The notes below the pieces were generated by a model. It saw only the letters and a list, made by a program, of their open reading frames with translations. It was not told the origin of the DNA and did no database searches. The position numbers and the translations under genes were made by a program. Shown piece by piece: positions 32,670 through 40,212 of a stretch of DNA of 64,000 nucleotides; positions within the stretch are counted from its first letter, which is position 1; each line of letters starts with the position of its first letter. Source of the stretch: an uncultured Eubacteriales bacterium. Lineage in GTDB: Bacteria; Bacillota; Clostridia; Oscillospirales; CAG-272. The stretch lies in the NCBI GenBank assembly GCA_948467545.1, contig CAOKER010000006.1, forward strand, positions 1-64,000. The letters are read 5' to 3'.

Positions 32670-33794
32670 TTATTCAGTTCGTGAATCATCCCGCGAATCT
32701 GATGAAAGCATTGCATCAAGAATGGCCGCAGCGTCCTCTATACACCTCAGACATGGACGCTTCTTATAAAATTCTTCATCCCGTTTTGCGGGCACAGGTG
32801 AAGAATCGCTGACAATGCCTTTTAAAATGTCCCGACACACAATTGAGCCGTGCAGCTTTCTGAATTCCTCCGCCAAGGACTGAACACGCGCATAATGCGC
32901 GCATTTCATTTCATAGTCTCCGGGCCTGTCATACCCCCAGAAAAATCCCGCGGCCATAAGCATTCCGCTTACTGCGCCGCATACTTCGCGAAGCCTTCCC
33001 ATACCTCCGCCAAAAGATGACGCAAGCTTAAGCGCGGTATGCTTGTCTAATCCCATTATATCATTAAAAGCGAGAAAAACAGCCTGACTGCAGTTATACC
33101 CCTCAAGAAACAGATCTCCCGCTATTTTGCTGTGATCTTTATGCTCGCCCGTAATAAGCGAATACAACTGCGACGGATTTGAGGCAATCGAAGACGCGCC
33201 GTTTTTTCTGAGAAAATCACGGGAACGGAATCCCCAGTCAACAGATATACAGTCAACCCCGGCGTTCTCCGCAGTCATTATATCAACGTCCGAATCTCCA
33301 ATATACACAGTTTCCTCACGTCTGTATCCAAATGTACGCAAAATTTCGTTCACCGAATCGGGAGACGGTTTTCTCCTTATACCTTCACGCTCGCCTACCG
33401 CAGCGTCAAAGATTCCGGGAAAATACTTTTCACAAAGCTTCTTAACCGCATAGTCAGCTTTATTTGAAACAACCGCAATACGCATTCCCATACCTTTCAG
33501 CCGTTCAAGCATGCCGGTAATTCCATCATATGCTTTAGTTTTATCCTCGCAGTGGCGGCGGTAAAAATCCGTAAAACACGAATGTACCCTATCGACGTCT
33601 GCTTCAGACGTACAATCAGGTACGCCAAGCTCAATCAGCCGGCGTATTCCGTTGCCGACAAACTGTCTAACCTCATCCTTTGAACGCTCAGGATAACCGT
33701 TATTCCGAAGAGCATAGTTCAGCGCATCGGTTAAATCATCCAGCGTATCAAGTATCGTCCCGTCAAGGTCAAATATAACAAATTTATATTTCAT
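32670..33794 (-). CDS. Fusion: HAD phosphatase and C_GCAxxG_C_C domain
   Basis: A 374-residue two-domain protein. Residues 1-215 are a HAD phosphatase of the phosphoglycolate phosphatase type: FDLDGTILDT (nucleophile Asp9), VVSNKADYAV, and GDSDVDIMTA. Residues 220-374 match the C_GCAxxG_C_C family: GYNCSQAVF (Cys235), SSFGGGMGRLREVCGAVSG (Cys272), Cys320, and PCLRC (Cys348, Cys351), thought to bind a redox cofactor or metal. The two modules are usually separate proteins. The frame is continuous and no internal start with a good ribosome site was seen. Confidence 0.85.
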   Translation of the reverse strand: MKYKFVIFDLDGTILDTLDDLTDALNYALRNNGYPERSKDEVRQFVGNGIRRLIELGVPDCTSEADVDRVHSCFTDFYRRHCEDKTKAYDGITGMLERLKGMGMRIAVVSNKADYAVKKLCEKYFPGIFDAAVGEREGIRRKPSPDSVNEILRTFGYRREETVYIGDSDVDIMTAENAGVDCISVDWGFRSRDFLRKNGASSIASNPSQLYSLITGEHKDHSKIAGDLFLEGYNCSQAVFLAFNDIMGLDKHTALKLASSFGGGMGRLREVCGAVSGMLMAAGFFWGYDRPGDYEMKCAHYARVQSLAEEFRKLHGSIVCRDILKGIVSDSSPVPAKRDEEFYKKRPCLRCIEDAAAILDAMLSSDSRDDSRTE

Positions 33795-33874
33795 ATTTCA
33801 ATCAGTCCTTTTTGACATGTACTAATCAATTTTGCTTAGAAAATCAATAACAAAAATTATTTCTTTATTATAGG

Positions 33875-34270
33875 TTATAATTTCAATGCTGCTTTCAAAT
33901 CAGATACATATAGTTCCTGCTGTTTCTTTATAAATGCTTTCACAAGAGGTTTCATAAAAAATTTCTTTGCAGATACATCCTCTGTAAAATCAATCTCTGT
34001 CTGACCGTCTTTTTCTGCAAAAATCCCCGTCCAATGTCCCGTCATATTGTCATTTTCCATATCAAATTCCCACCGTTTGCACGGTACGAAAGCAGTAATT
34101 GTAAATGTAGTTGCAAAACCATCTTTTGTATATTCAATGAATTGCTTCTCATTTACTATTTCAATTTTGCTCAAATCACTTCGCCATTGATATTTTTCCA
34201 ATGCAGTAACCGTGTTCCAAACTGTATTAATATCACAAGAAATAAGGACTTTTATATTATATGCTGCCAT
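33875..34270 (-). CDS. SRPBCC-fold protein (START/polyketide cyclase-like)
   Basis: A 131-residue helix-grip protein. The pattern ISCDINTVWNTVTALEKYQ, W-RSDLSKIEI, and the C-terminal helix KPLVKAFIKKQQELYVSDLK are typical of SRPBCC ligand-binding proteins. Ligand is unknown. GGAGGGG lies five bases before the ATG. It lies 80 bases upstream of the HAD fusion gene and on the same strand. Confidence 0.8.
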   Translation of the reverse strand: MAAYNIKVLISCDINTVWNTVTALEKYQWRSDLSKIEIVNEKQFIEYTKDGFATTFTITAFVPCKRWEFDMENDNMTGHWTGIFAEKDGQTEIDFTEDVSAKKFFMKPLVKAFIKKQQELYVSDLKAALKL

Positions 34271-34420
34271 TTTTACCCCTCCGTAAACCGTATTTTAGCT
34301 AATCCTTAATTTGTAACCAAACTCAATAATTGCAAAAACCCGTATTTTTTATTATATCTCTTTCCCCAATCCTTTTCAATAGCGCAGACAAAAAATATAG
34401 TGAATTATTACGCCGCATCC

Positions 34421-34449
34421 TTGACAAATATTATGAAATAGTTTATTAT
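34421..34449 (+). promoter_or_regulatory. Sigma-A-type promoter upstream of the ceramidase-like gene
   Basis: TTGACA and TATTAT with a 17-base spacer; start of the gene is 45 bases downstream of the -10 box. Confidence 0.8.
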
Positions 34450-34493
34450 TAGATAAACTTTTTAATACAGCTAAAAGGAAGTGGATATAATAT

Positions 34494-35912
34494 ATGGAAA
34501 AGAAAAAAATATACTGCGGATGGGGTAAGCGCGACATCACTCCTCCTCAGCCAACACCCCTTCAGGGGCAGTTTAATCTTCGTATTCCCACACATACAAA
34601 CGATCCTCTGTACGCTACAGCATTTGCCGTCTGCAGCGAAGGAGAAAAGCCGATTGTATGGTGCAGTGTAGATATAGTTGAAATACTTGTTGAAGCAACA
34701 GAGGAAATTGCCGCCGAAATTGCGAAACTTGTACCGGATTTTAAACGCGAGCAGCTGATAATAAGCACCATACACACCCATACCGGACCGCATCTTTTTT
34801 CCGACGCAATGGAGTTTATGTGGGGCGACGCATTTAAGCTCGTAACCCCGGAAGGATGTATGACGCCGGAAGAATATCGTTTAAAATATTTTGTTCCGTC
34901 AGTCGCCGCCGCATGCGCCGAGGCGCTTAATTCACTTGCACCGGCAGGGATAACGTCTGAACTCGGACATGCTGTTTTGGGACATCCCAGACGCGTCACC
35001 TACAGAGACGGAAGCTCGGTAATGTACGGAAATACCGACGATTACGGATTCGATTGTCTCGAAGGCTGCAACGACAACGGCGTTGAGCTTCTGTATGTTT
35101 TCGACGATCATGATAAGCTGAACGGAGCTGTCGTAAACTTCCACTGCCCCGCTCAGGTTCTCGAAATGAACGAATATTTCTCGGCAGATTTTGTAGGATA
35201 TTTTCGTATGCAGCTTGCAAAGAAGCTCGGCAAGGAAATTCCGATTCTTGCGATAATAGGCAATGCGGGAAATATTGCTCCGAGAGATCTTGTAAGACGC
35301 AACCGCGGAGAACCCGATATGCATGAAATTCCGGGAGCCGCAGAGCTTGGAAGACGTCTTTGTGTATGCTTTCTCGAACATATTGAGCATGCGCAAAACC
35401 ACATCATACATGAGGCTGAGTTTGGTCATAAATTCGATATTCTTCAGCTTCCGATGCGCACTGTAACCGTCTCGGAATACAACGACGCAAAAAAAGCATA
35501 CGATGAAATTCTCAAAAAGGTCGGAGGAACTGTTGAAGCACTTCAGAACGCCGACGCCGCAACAAAAATGGATTCAAGCTGGCATGCCGGTATAATAAAA
35601 CGCTATGAAAGACAGCAAAAGTGCACCATATATGATACGCCGGTACACGCCCTTCGAATAGGCGATTGTGCTTTCGTTACAAATCCGTTTGAGCTGTATA
35701 TAGAATACAGCCTTCGTATGCGCGCGCGCTCAAAGGCCGAACATACATTTACGGCTGAGCTGACAGATGACTGTGCGGCATATCTGCCGACGCCGAATGC
35801 GGTTGCATCAAAAAGCTATTCGGCAATGGTTTCAAACTGCATGGTAACCTGCGAAGCGGGAGAGCTTCTCACCGAAATTTCCATAAGAATGATTAACAGC
35901 ATGTGGGAGTAA
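34494..35912 (+). CDS. Neutral/alkaline ceramidase-like N-terminal domain protein
   Basis: A 472-residue protein without signal peptide. The opening KKIYCGWGKRDITPPQPTPL, then STIHTHTGPH (zinc-binding histidines), and VVNFHCPAQVL (third His position) are characteristic of the N-terminal domain of neutral ceramidase and of a larger set of related bacterial amidohydrolase-like proteins. Being intracellular, it is unlikely to be a true ceramidase; it may act on an imported amide or glycoconjugate. AAGGAAG lies upstream of the ATG. It has its own promoter. Confidence 0.75.
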   Translation: MEKKKIYCGWGKRDITPPQPTPLQGQFNLRIPTHTNDPLYATAFAVCSEGEKPIVWCSVDIVEILVEATEEIAAEIAKLVPDFKREQLIISTIHTHTGPHLFSDAMEFMWGDAFKLVTPEGCMTPEEYRLKYFVPSVAAACAEALNSLAPAGITSELGHAVLGHPRRVTYRDGSSVMYGNTDDYGFDCLEGCNDNGVELLYVFDDHDKLNGAVVNFHCPAQVLEMNEYFSADFVGYFRMQLAKKLGKEIPILAIIGNAGNIAPRDLVRRNRGEPDMHEIPGAAELGRRLCVCFLEHIEHAQNHIIHEAEFGHKFDILQLPMRTVTVSEYNDAKKAYDEILKKVGGTVEALQNADAATKMDSSWHAGIIKRYERQQKCTIYDTPVHALRIGDCAFVTNPFELYIEYSLRMRARSKAEHTFTAELTDDCAAYLPTPNAVASKSYSAMVSNCMVTCEAGELLTEISIRMINSMWE

Positions 35913-35946
35913 AAACGATTTTATAAATCATATACGGTAATATTTT

Positions 35947-36060
35947 TAATATGGCGATAAGCGCCGTCATCGGGCAACTCGGGGGCGGACCGCAACACCG
36001 CCGAAAAAAGCCGGTGTACCCCGCCGCATTAGTGGTCGGGCACCCTGCTTTCAGTCATAA
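35947..36060 (+). repeat. Dispersed intergenic repeat, copy G
   Basis: TTAATATGGCGATAAGCGCCGTCAT, then GGGGGCGGACCGCAACACC, CCGCCGAAAAAAGCCGG, and TGCTTTCAGTCATAA. It reaches within 50 bases of the HAD-IIA gene and provides a false upstream extension to that frame. Confidence 0.75.
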
Positions 36061-36109
36061 AATATTTATTATCATATCAATCAAAAGCCAAGAAAGGCAT
36101 GGTCTAAAC

Positions 36110-36901
36110 ATGAACGGTAATTATCAGGAATTAATGCAAAAAGAAGCGTTTATATGCGATATGGACGGAGTTATATATCACGGAAACAAGCTCCTGCCGA
36201 ATGTTCATGAATTTGTTTGCTGGCTTCAAAATAACAACAAAAAGTTTTTATTTCTTACAAACAGCAGTGAACGTTCCCCTCGCGAACTCGCTCAAAAGCT
36301 TGAACGAATGGGACTTTCCGTAAGTGAAGACCATTTCTACACAAGCGCCCTTGCAACCGCATCCTTTCTGAAAAACCAAAAACCCGGCGGCAGCGCATAT
36401 GTAATCGGTGAACCGGGGCTGGTAAATGCAATATATGAAGCAGGGCTGTCGATGAACGACTATAATCCGGATTATGTTGTATTCGGCGAAACACGCTCTC
36501 TGAGCTATGAAAAAATCGAACATGCGTCCAGACTTGTTCAAAAAGGCGCAAAGCTAATCGGTACAAATACCGATTTAACCGCTCCTTCGGAAAAGGGAAT
36601 CATTCCTGCATGCCGCGCATTAATTGCGCCTATCGAGATGACTACGGGAAAAGCTGCGTACTATATCGGCAAGCCCAACCCTCTTATGATGCGGCACGCA
36701 TTGCGCAGAATAAACTGTGAATCAAAAAACGCCGTAATAATCGGAGACCGTATGGACACAGACATTATAGCGGGAATTGAGAGCGGACTTGACACGGTAC
36801 TCGTATTATCCGGAGTTACTACGCCGGAAAACATCAATCTTTTTCCATACTGCCCCAAATATATTTTCCCTAATGTAGGAAGTATAATAGGACTTGAGTA
36901 A
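36110..36901 (+). CDS. HAD-IIA family hydrolase (NagD/AraL type)
   Basis: A 263-residue sugar-phosphate phosphatase. Motif I is CDMDGVIYHGN (DxD), motif II FLTNSSERSPRE, motif III GKPNPLMM and motif IV IGDRMDTDIIAGIESGLDT. The cap between them is the NagD C2b type. The start was placed at MNGNYQEL, 12 bases after AAAGG, because the longer open frame runs through the repeat. The bases before the start (GAAAGGCATGGTCTAAAC) closely resemble those of spoVAD. Confidence 0.88.
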   Translation: MNGNYQELMQKEAFICDMDGVIYHGNKLLPNVHEFVCWLQNNNKKFLFLTNSSERSPRELAQKLERMGLSVSEDHFYTSALATASFLKNQKPGGSAYVIGEPGLVNAIYEAGLSMNDYNPDYVVFGETRSLSYEKIEHASRLVQKGAKLIGTNTDLTAPSEKGIIPACRALIAPIEMTTGKAAYYIGKPNPLMMRHALRRINCESKNAVIIGDRMDTDIIAGIESGLDTVLVLSGVTTPENINLFPYCPKYIFPNVGSIIGLE

Positions 36902-36907
36902 AACAGA

Positions 36908-36935
36908 AAGTGCATCGTAATGATGCACTTTTTTT
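36908..36935 (+). terminator. Intrinsic terminator after the HAD-IIA gene
   Basis: AAGTGCATC and GATGCACTT form a perfect 9-bp stem followed by TTTTTTAATAA. Confidence 0.9.
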
Positions 36936-37010
36936 AATAAACCACCCGGCGCTTTTATTCAGGCATTTAGGCGGCTGCCGTATGTAACAGAAAAAAGCAA
37001 GAGAAACATG

Positions 37011-37066
37011 CCTATAAGAACCTATAATATAAGAGCCTATAAAATTAATATAAGAGCCTATAAAAA
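37011..37066 (+). repeat. Tandem copies of a 20-21-bp unit with CCTATAA
   Basis: CCTATAAGAA, CCTATAATATAAGAG, CCTATAAAATTAATATAAGAG (in parts) and CCTATAAAAATG follow one another. The array lies between the terminator and the S1-domain gene. Confidence 0.7.
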
Positions 37067-37197
37067 TGTAGTGAGCTCTTTACTGTAACTATATTTTTCC
37101 ACCGATAAATTCATATATTTGAATTCGTCCGCATAAAAATTGAAACAAGCATAAAGAACTTTTTAATAATAAAAAATCGGACGGAGGCCAAATACAA

Positions 37198-38184
37198 ATG
37201 TTTGTCAATATCTATAAACCTGAAGGAATGCTTATCGGAACTGAAGAAAACCGCGAATTTCTGTCATCGCAGGCAGGCATAGAACGTGCCGCCGCAGGCG
37301 GAAAAATACTTGAGGGAATTGCAGTCATGTGCGACGGAGACATGACTCTTACCGTGGATCTCGGATGTATGAAAGGAATCATTCCCAAATCCGAAGCCGC
37401 ATATATCCCTGACGGAAACGAACTTAAAGATATAGCCGTTATTACAAGGGTTGGAAAAGCCGTGTGTTTTCGGGTTCTTGCTATTGAACGAGATGAAAGC
37501 GGACATCCGTATGCCGTACTGTCAAGACGCGCAGCTCAGCTGGAATGTCTGAATTGTTATCTGTCATCGCTTGAAGAGGGAGATATTATTCCGGCGAGAG
37601 TGACTCATCTCGAACACTTCGGGGCGTTTGTCGATATCGGCTGCGGTATAGTATCGCTTCTTTCGATTGACTGTATTTCTGTTTCAAGAATCTGCCACCC
37701 AAAGGATCGCTTTTACATCGGAATGAATATAAAGGCAATAATTAAAAGTATGGAATACGACGATAACGGTTCGCTCGTACGGGTTTATGTTTCACATAAG
37801 GAGCTTCTCGGAACGTGGCAAGAAAATGCCGATCTTTTTTCAGCGGGACAAACGGTATCCGGAATCATAAGGAGTATTGAGGAATACGGAATTTTTGTTG
37901 AACTTACCCCGAATCTTGCAGGTCTGTCCGAATACCGTGACGATGTAGTTATCGGACAGACCGCGGCCGTATATATAAAAAGTATAATTCCGGAAAGAAT
38001 GAAAATTAAGCTTGTGCTGATTGATTCTTATAAGGGCGAACTTCAAACCCCCAAAATGCATTATTACATAAATGACAAAACGGAGACGCATATAGATTAC
38101 TGGAGATATTCCCCTCCCTGCTGTCCCCGCATTATAGAGACCAGCTTTTTGCCTTCCGACAGTGAATCGGAATTAAAAATATAG
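37198..38184 (+). CDS. S1 RNA-binding domain protein
   Basis: A 328-residue protein with three OB-fold S1-like units at residues about 35-100, 125-200 and 215-280, for example LEEGDIIPARVTHLEHFGAF with VDIGCGIVSLLSID, and SAGQTVSGIIRSIEEYGIFV. It resembles the clostridial S1-homologous proteins rather than full ribosomal S1. It could bind mRNA or ribosomes. GGAGG lies ten bases before the ATG. The region around its stop codon is repeated in tandem downstream. Confidence 0.85.
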   Translation: MFVNIYKPEGMLIGTEENREFLSSQAGIERAAAGGKILEGIAVMCDGDMTLTVDLGCMKGIIPKSEAAYIPDGNELKDIAVITRVGKAVCFRVLAIERDESGHPYAVLSRRAAQLECLNCYLSSLEEGDIIPARVTHLEHFGAFVDIGCGIVSLLSIDCISVSRICHPKDRFYIGMNIKAIIKSMEYDDNGSLVRVYVSHKELLGTWQENADLFSAGQTVSGIIRSIEEYGIFVELTPNLAGLSEYRDDVVIGQTAAVYIKSIIPERMKIKLVLIDSYKGELQTPKMHYYINDKTETHIDYWRYSPPCCPRIIETSFLPSDSESELKI

Positions 38185-38226
38185 GGGTATTATTTTTAAT
38201 TTAGGAGTATTATTCTTAATTTATGC
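38171..38226 (+). repeat. About 20-bp repeats around the stop codon of the S1-domain gene
   Basis: AAAAATATAGGGGTATTATT, TTTAATTTAGGAGTATTATT and CTTAATTTATGCAGG align in series. The first contains the TAG stop (38182-38184). Confidence 0.7.
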
Positions 38227-38230
38227 AGGA

Positions 38231-38260
38231 AACTGACGCCGCAGAACGGCGTCAGTTTTA
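38231..38260 (+). terminator. Intrinsic terminator after the S1-domain gene
   Basis: AACTGACGCC and GGCGTCAGTT pair over a 7-base loop and are followed by TTATTATGG; the T-run is short. Confidence 0.8.
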
Positions 38261-38279
38261 TTATGGCTTTAGTCAGTCG

Positions 38280-38640
38280 AGGACTGGACGTCCGAAACAA
38301 AGAACCACCAGCTATGCGGGGGCGTGTCGAAAGTTATATAAAAAAATCTCCAAAGCAGTACAATAAGGTTGATCAAGTCTTAGAGAACTACGAAAGGAGA
38401 ATTTTAATGGCAAACGGCACAAATAGTTTATCACATACAAAATGGTTATGAAAGTACCATATAGTAATTGTTCCCAAATACAGAATAATAATATATAATC
38501 AGTACCGAAAGGACTTGCAAGCATTATAAGAACACGATGCAAATACAAAGGTGTAGAAATAATAGAAGGACATATAACGCCCGACATTTACATCTTTTCA
38601 TCTTTTGCTGAGTATACCACCCAAAACGAAAATGTGTGCA
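38280..38640 (+). pseudogene. IS200-type transposase relic (TnpA, Y1/HUH)
   Basis: The frame from ATG at 38407 (MANGTNSLSHTKWL) and the segments KYHIVIVPKYR, YNQYRKDL, RCKYKGVEIIEG and IPPK-like codons follow the IS200 TnpA order but are broken. The first break is TGA where the family has a Cys codon, then a frameshift after KDLQ. The histidine pair of the HUH site is lost (PDHIH has become PDIYI). Upstream GAACCACCAGCTATGCGGG looks like the left-end hairpin. The right half of the gene is missing; it is not active. Confidence 0.8.
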
Positions 38641-38665
38641 ATATGTTGTATATAATATGTAATAA

Positions 38666-39439
38666 TTAGTTGTCCATATTTTTATAAAACGAAATATGCC
38701 TGCAACACCATTCAAACCCTGATTTAATGGCTACTTTTGAAGATGTCTCCGTTGCATTACTCCAAAAAGCTGTTTTATTCTCTTTTTTTGATATTTCAGC
38801 ATAATATTTTCCTAACAATGTACCAATACCGATATTTCTATATTTATTGGCAACATAAATATAATCTACATCATTAACGTCTTCAAATATATTTACATAT
38901 GAAAGATACCCCAAAATACAATTGTTTTCTACATATGCTATAATTCGTCCGTTTTCTTTGCAAATGAACACATCTAAAAGTCTTTCAAAAGAAGGACGAT
39001 ATTGAATTTTCTCATTACAGTCATTGTATGTATAACAGTTTATGTTATGGGCGGTAAGTTCTACGATGTGATTATCTGATATAAAATCATTTTCGCAAAT
39101 ACTATTTTTATAATTTATATAACTATCGTAAGCTGAATTAAATTTATAATGATTCTTATTTAGATATTGTATATCTTCTTCATACATATTGGGAGCAACA
39201 TTGAAATTAATCAATACCGTATTGCAACTAATATTTTTTCTAATAATATCTTCTATATTATTTAGCTCGTTGCGACAATAGTTGGTAACCATACAATAGT
39301 TTTCGTCACAATTTAATATGCATACTATACCATTTATATCAAATAATTCTACGCCGGATGATGATTGTAAAAAATAATCATATTCCAAACAATATCTATA
39401 ATCATTTTTCAGTTTCTGAATCAACTCAAAATTTCTCAT
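38666..39439 (-). CDS. GNAT-family acetyltransferase on an AT-rich island
   Basis: A 257-residue two-part protein. The C-terminal GNAT domain reads LSYVNIFEDVNDVDYIYVAN, then YRNIGIGTLLGKYYAEI (acetyl-CoA loop) and AIKSGFEWC. The N-terminal half is a diverged GNAT-like region. AGAGGTG precedes the chosen ATG (MRNFELIQK) by five bases. The frame is open 58 codons further, but those codons belong to an ABC transporter relic. High AT content and the nearby IS relic suggest transfer. Substrate unknown; an antibiotic is possible but not shown. Confidence 0.8.
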   Translation of the reverse strand: MRNFELIQKLKNDYRYCLEYDYFLQSSSGVELFDINGIVCILNCDENYCMVTNYCRNELNNIEDIIRKNISCNTVLINFNVAPNMYEEDIQYLNKNHYKFNSAYDSYINYKNSICENDFISDNHIVELTAHNINCYTYNDCNEKIQYRPSFERLLDVFICKENGRIIAYVENNCILGYLSYVNIFEDVNDVDYIYVANKYRNIGIGTLLGKYYAEISKKENKTAFWSNATETSSKVAIKSGFEWCCRHISFYKNMDN

Positions 39440-39442
39440 AGT

Positions 39443-39681
39443 TACACCTCTAACTATTACAGTAATATTTAATACAACAGATATAATCCCACTAAAAGTA
39501 TTCAAAACGTCATTAACTCTTTGATTAGTTTCCGATAGTGCACGTGTATATTTATCAAAAAACTCTGAATTTTCATAACATGCTAAATCTATGGCCTGAG
39601 CTTTATCTATCATCTCATCATTGACTTTTTATATTTCCAAACATATCCGAGCATGAATAAATTATTTTTCACAGCCGTCAT
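39443..39681 (-). pseudogene. ABC transporter relic with internal deletion
   Basis: From ATG at 39681 it reads MTAVKNNLFMLGYVWKYKKS, the start of an exporter-type ABC protein, and stops at 39610. From 39613, overlapping, it resumes with AIDLACYENSEFFDKYTRAL and VLNTFSGIISVVLNI, a segment that lies further into the membrane domain of such proteins. The piece between is missing, and no ATPase domain follows. The relic is now read into the GNAT gene. Confidence 0.75.
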
Positions 39682-39790
39682 TTTTTCTCACTTATAGTTG
39701 TCAAAAGGTGTCTGTATAACTGTATTTGCTTAAGCTCATATATGTATATTTTCTATATCTCTGATTATGATTTTATCATATAACTAATAT

Positions 39791-39836
39791 AACAAAACAG
39801 CACAAAACTTTCCTATAACAGGTTAGCTTTGCGCTG
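39791..39836 (-). terminator. Attenuator-type terminator overlapping the leader peptide stop
   Basis: On the complement CAGCGCAAAGCT pairs with AGTTTTGTGCTG (one G-T pair and a bulge), followed by TTTTGTTAT. The first arm contains the end and stop codon of the leader peptide. Confidence 0.75.
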
Positions 39837-39930
39837 CATAAGTATATTCAAAATTTAACGATGATAAAAACACGCTAAAACAAGTTGATCGTTTATTATA
39901 GTCATGTCGGTAAGACGATATGTGTAACAT
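39823..39930 (-). CDS. 35-residue leader peptide
   Basis: The frame is MLHISSYRHDYNKRSTCFSV followed by FLSSLNFEYTYAAQS. AAAGGAG lies eight bases before the ATG. GTCATGT around the start can pair with ACATGAC 19 bases later, so the start itself may be sequestered. Its stop lies inside the 5' arm of the terminator. Promoter, good ribosome site, short peptide and overlapping terminator match ribosome-mediated attenuators upstream of clostridial resistance genes; which drug or gene it once served is not shown by the sequence. Confidence 0.65.
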   Translation of the reverse strand: MLHISSYRHDYNKRSTCFSVFLSSLNFEYTYAAQS

Positions 39931-39974
39931 GACAAAATCTCCTTTAAATGTATATTCCGTCTCTACTTAATTTA

Positions 39975-40003
39975 AGTATACCATACGTAAAGCTTTTTGT
40001 CAA
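39975..40003 (-). promoter_or_regulatory. Sigma-A-type promoter of the attenuator transcript
   Basis: On the complement TTGACA and TATACT with a 17-base spacer. The predicted start lies about 35 bases before the leader peptide. Confidence 0.85.
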
Positions 40004-40056
40004 TATTTGATTGCACTTTTTTATTTTGCAAAAAAATGACAAAAGATGAAAAAGTA

Positions 40057-40085
40057 TTGACAAATGTATTCCGGTAAGCTAAAAT
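40057..40085 (+). promoter_or_regulatory. Sigma-A-type promoter of the dockerin protein gene
   Basis: TTGACA and TAAAAT separated by 17 bases, about 130 bases before the start codon. It diverges from the attenuator promoter. Confidence 0.75.
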
Positions 40086-40212
40086 ATTGTTATACGAACA
40101 AAAAAATGCATGATACCGCTTATTATAAGGATATGCTAAAGCAGTCACACAGCATCTGCCGGAGCGGCTTAGCATTAAAAATATATTCTGATACAAGGGA
40201 GAATAATTACCA

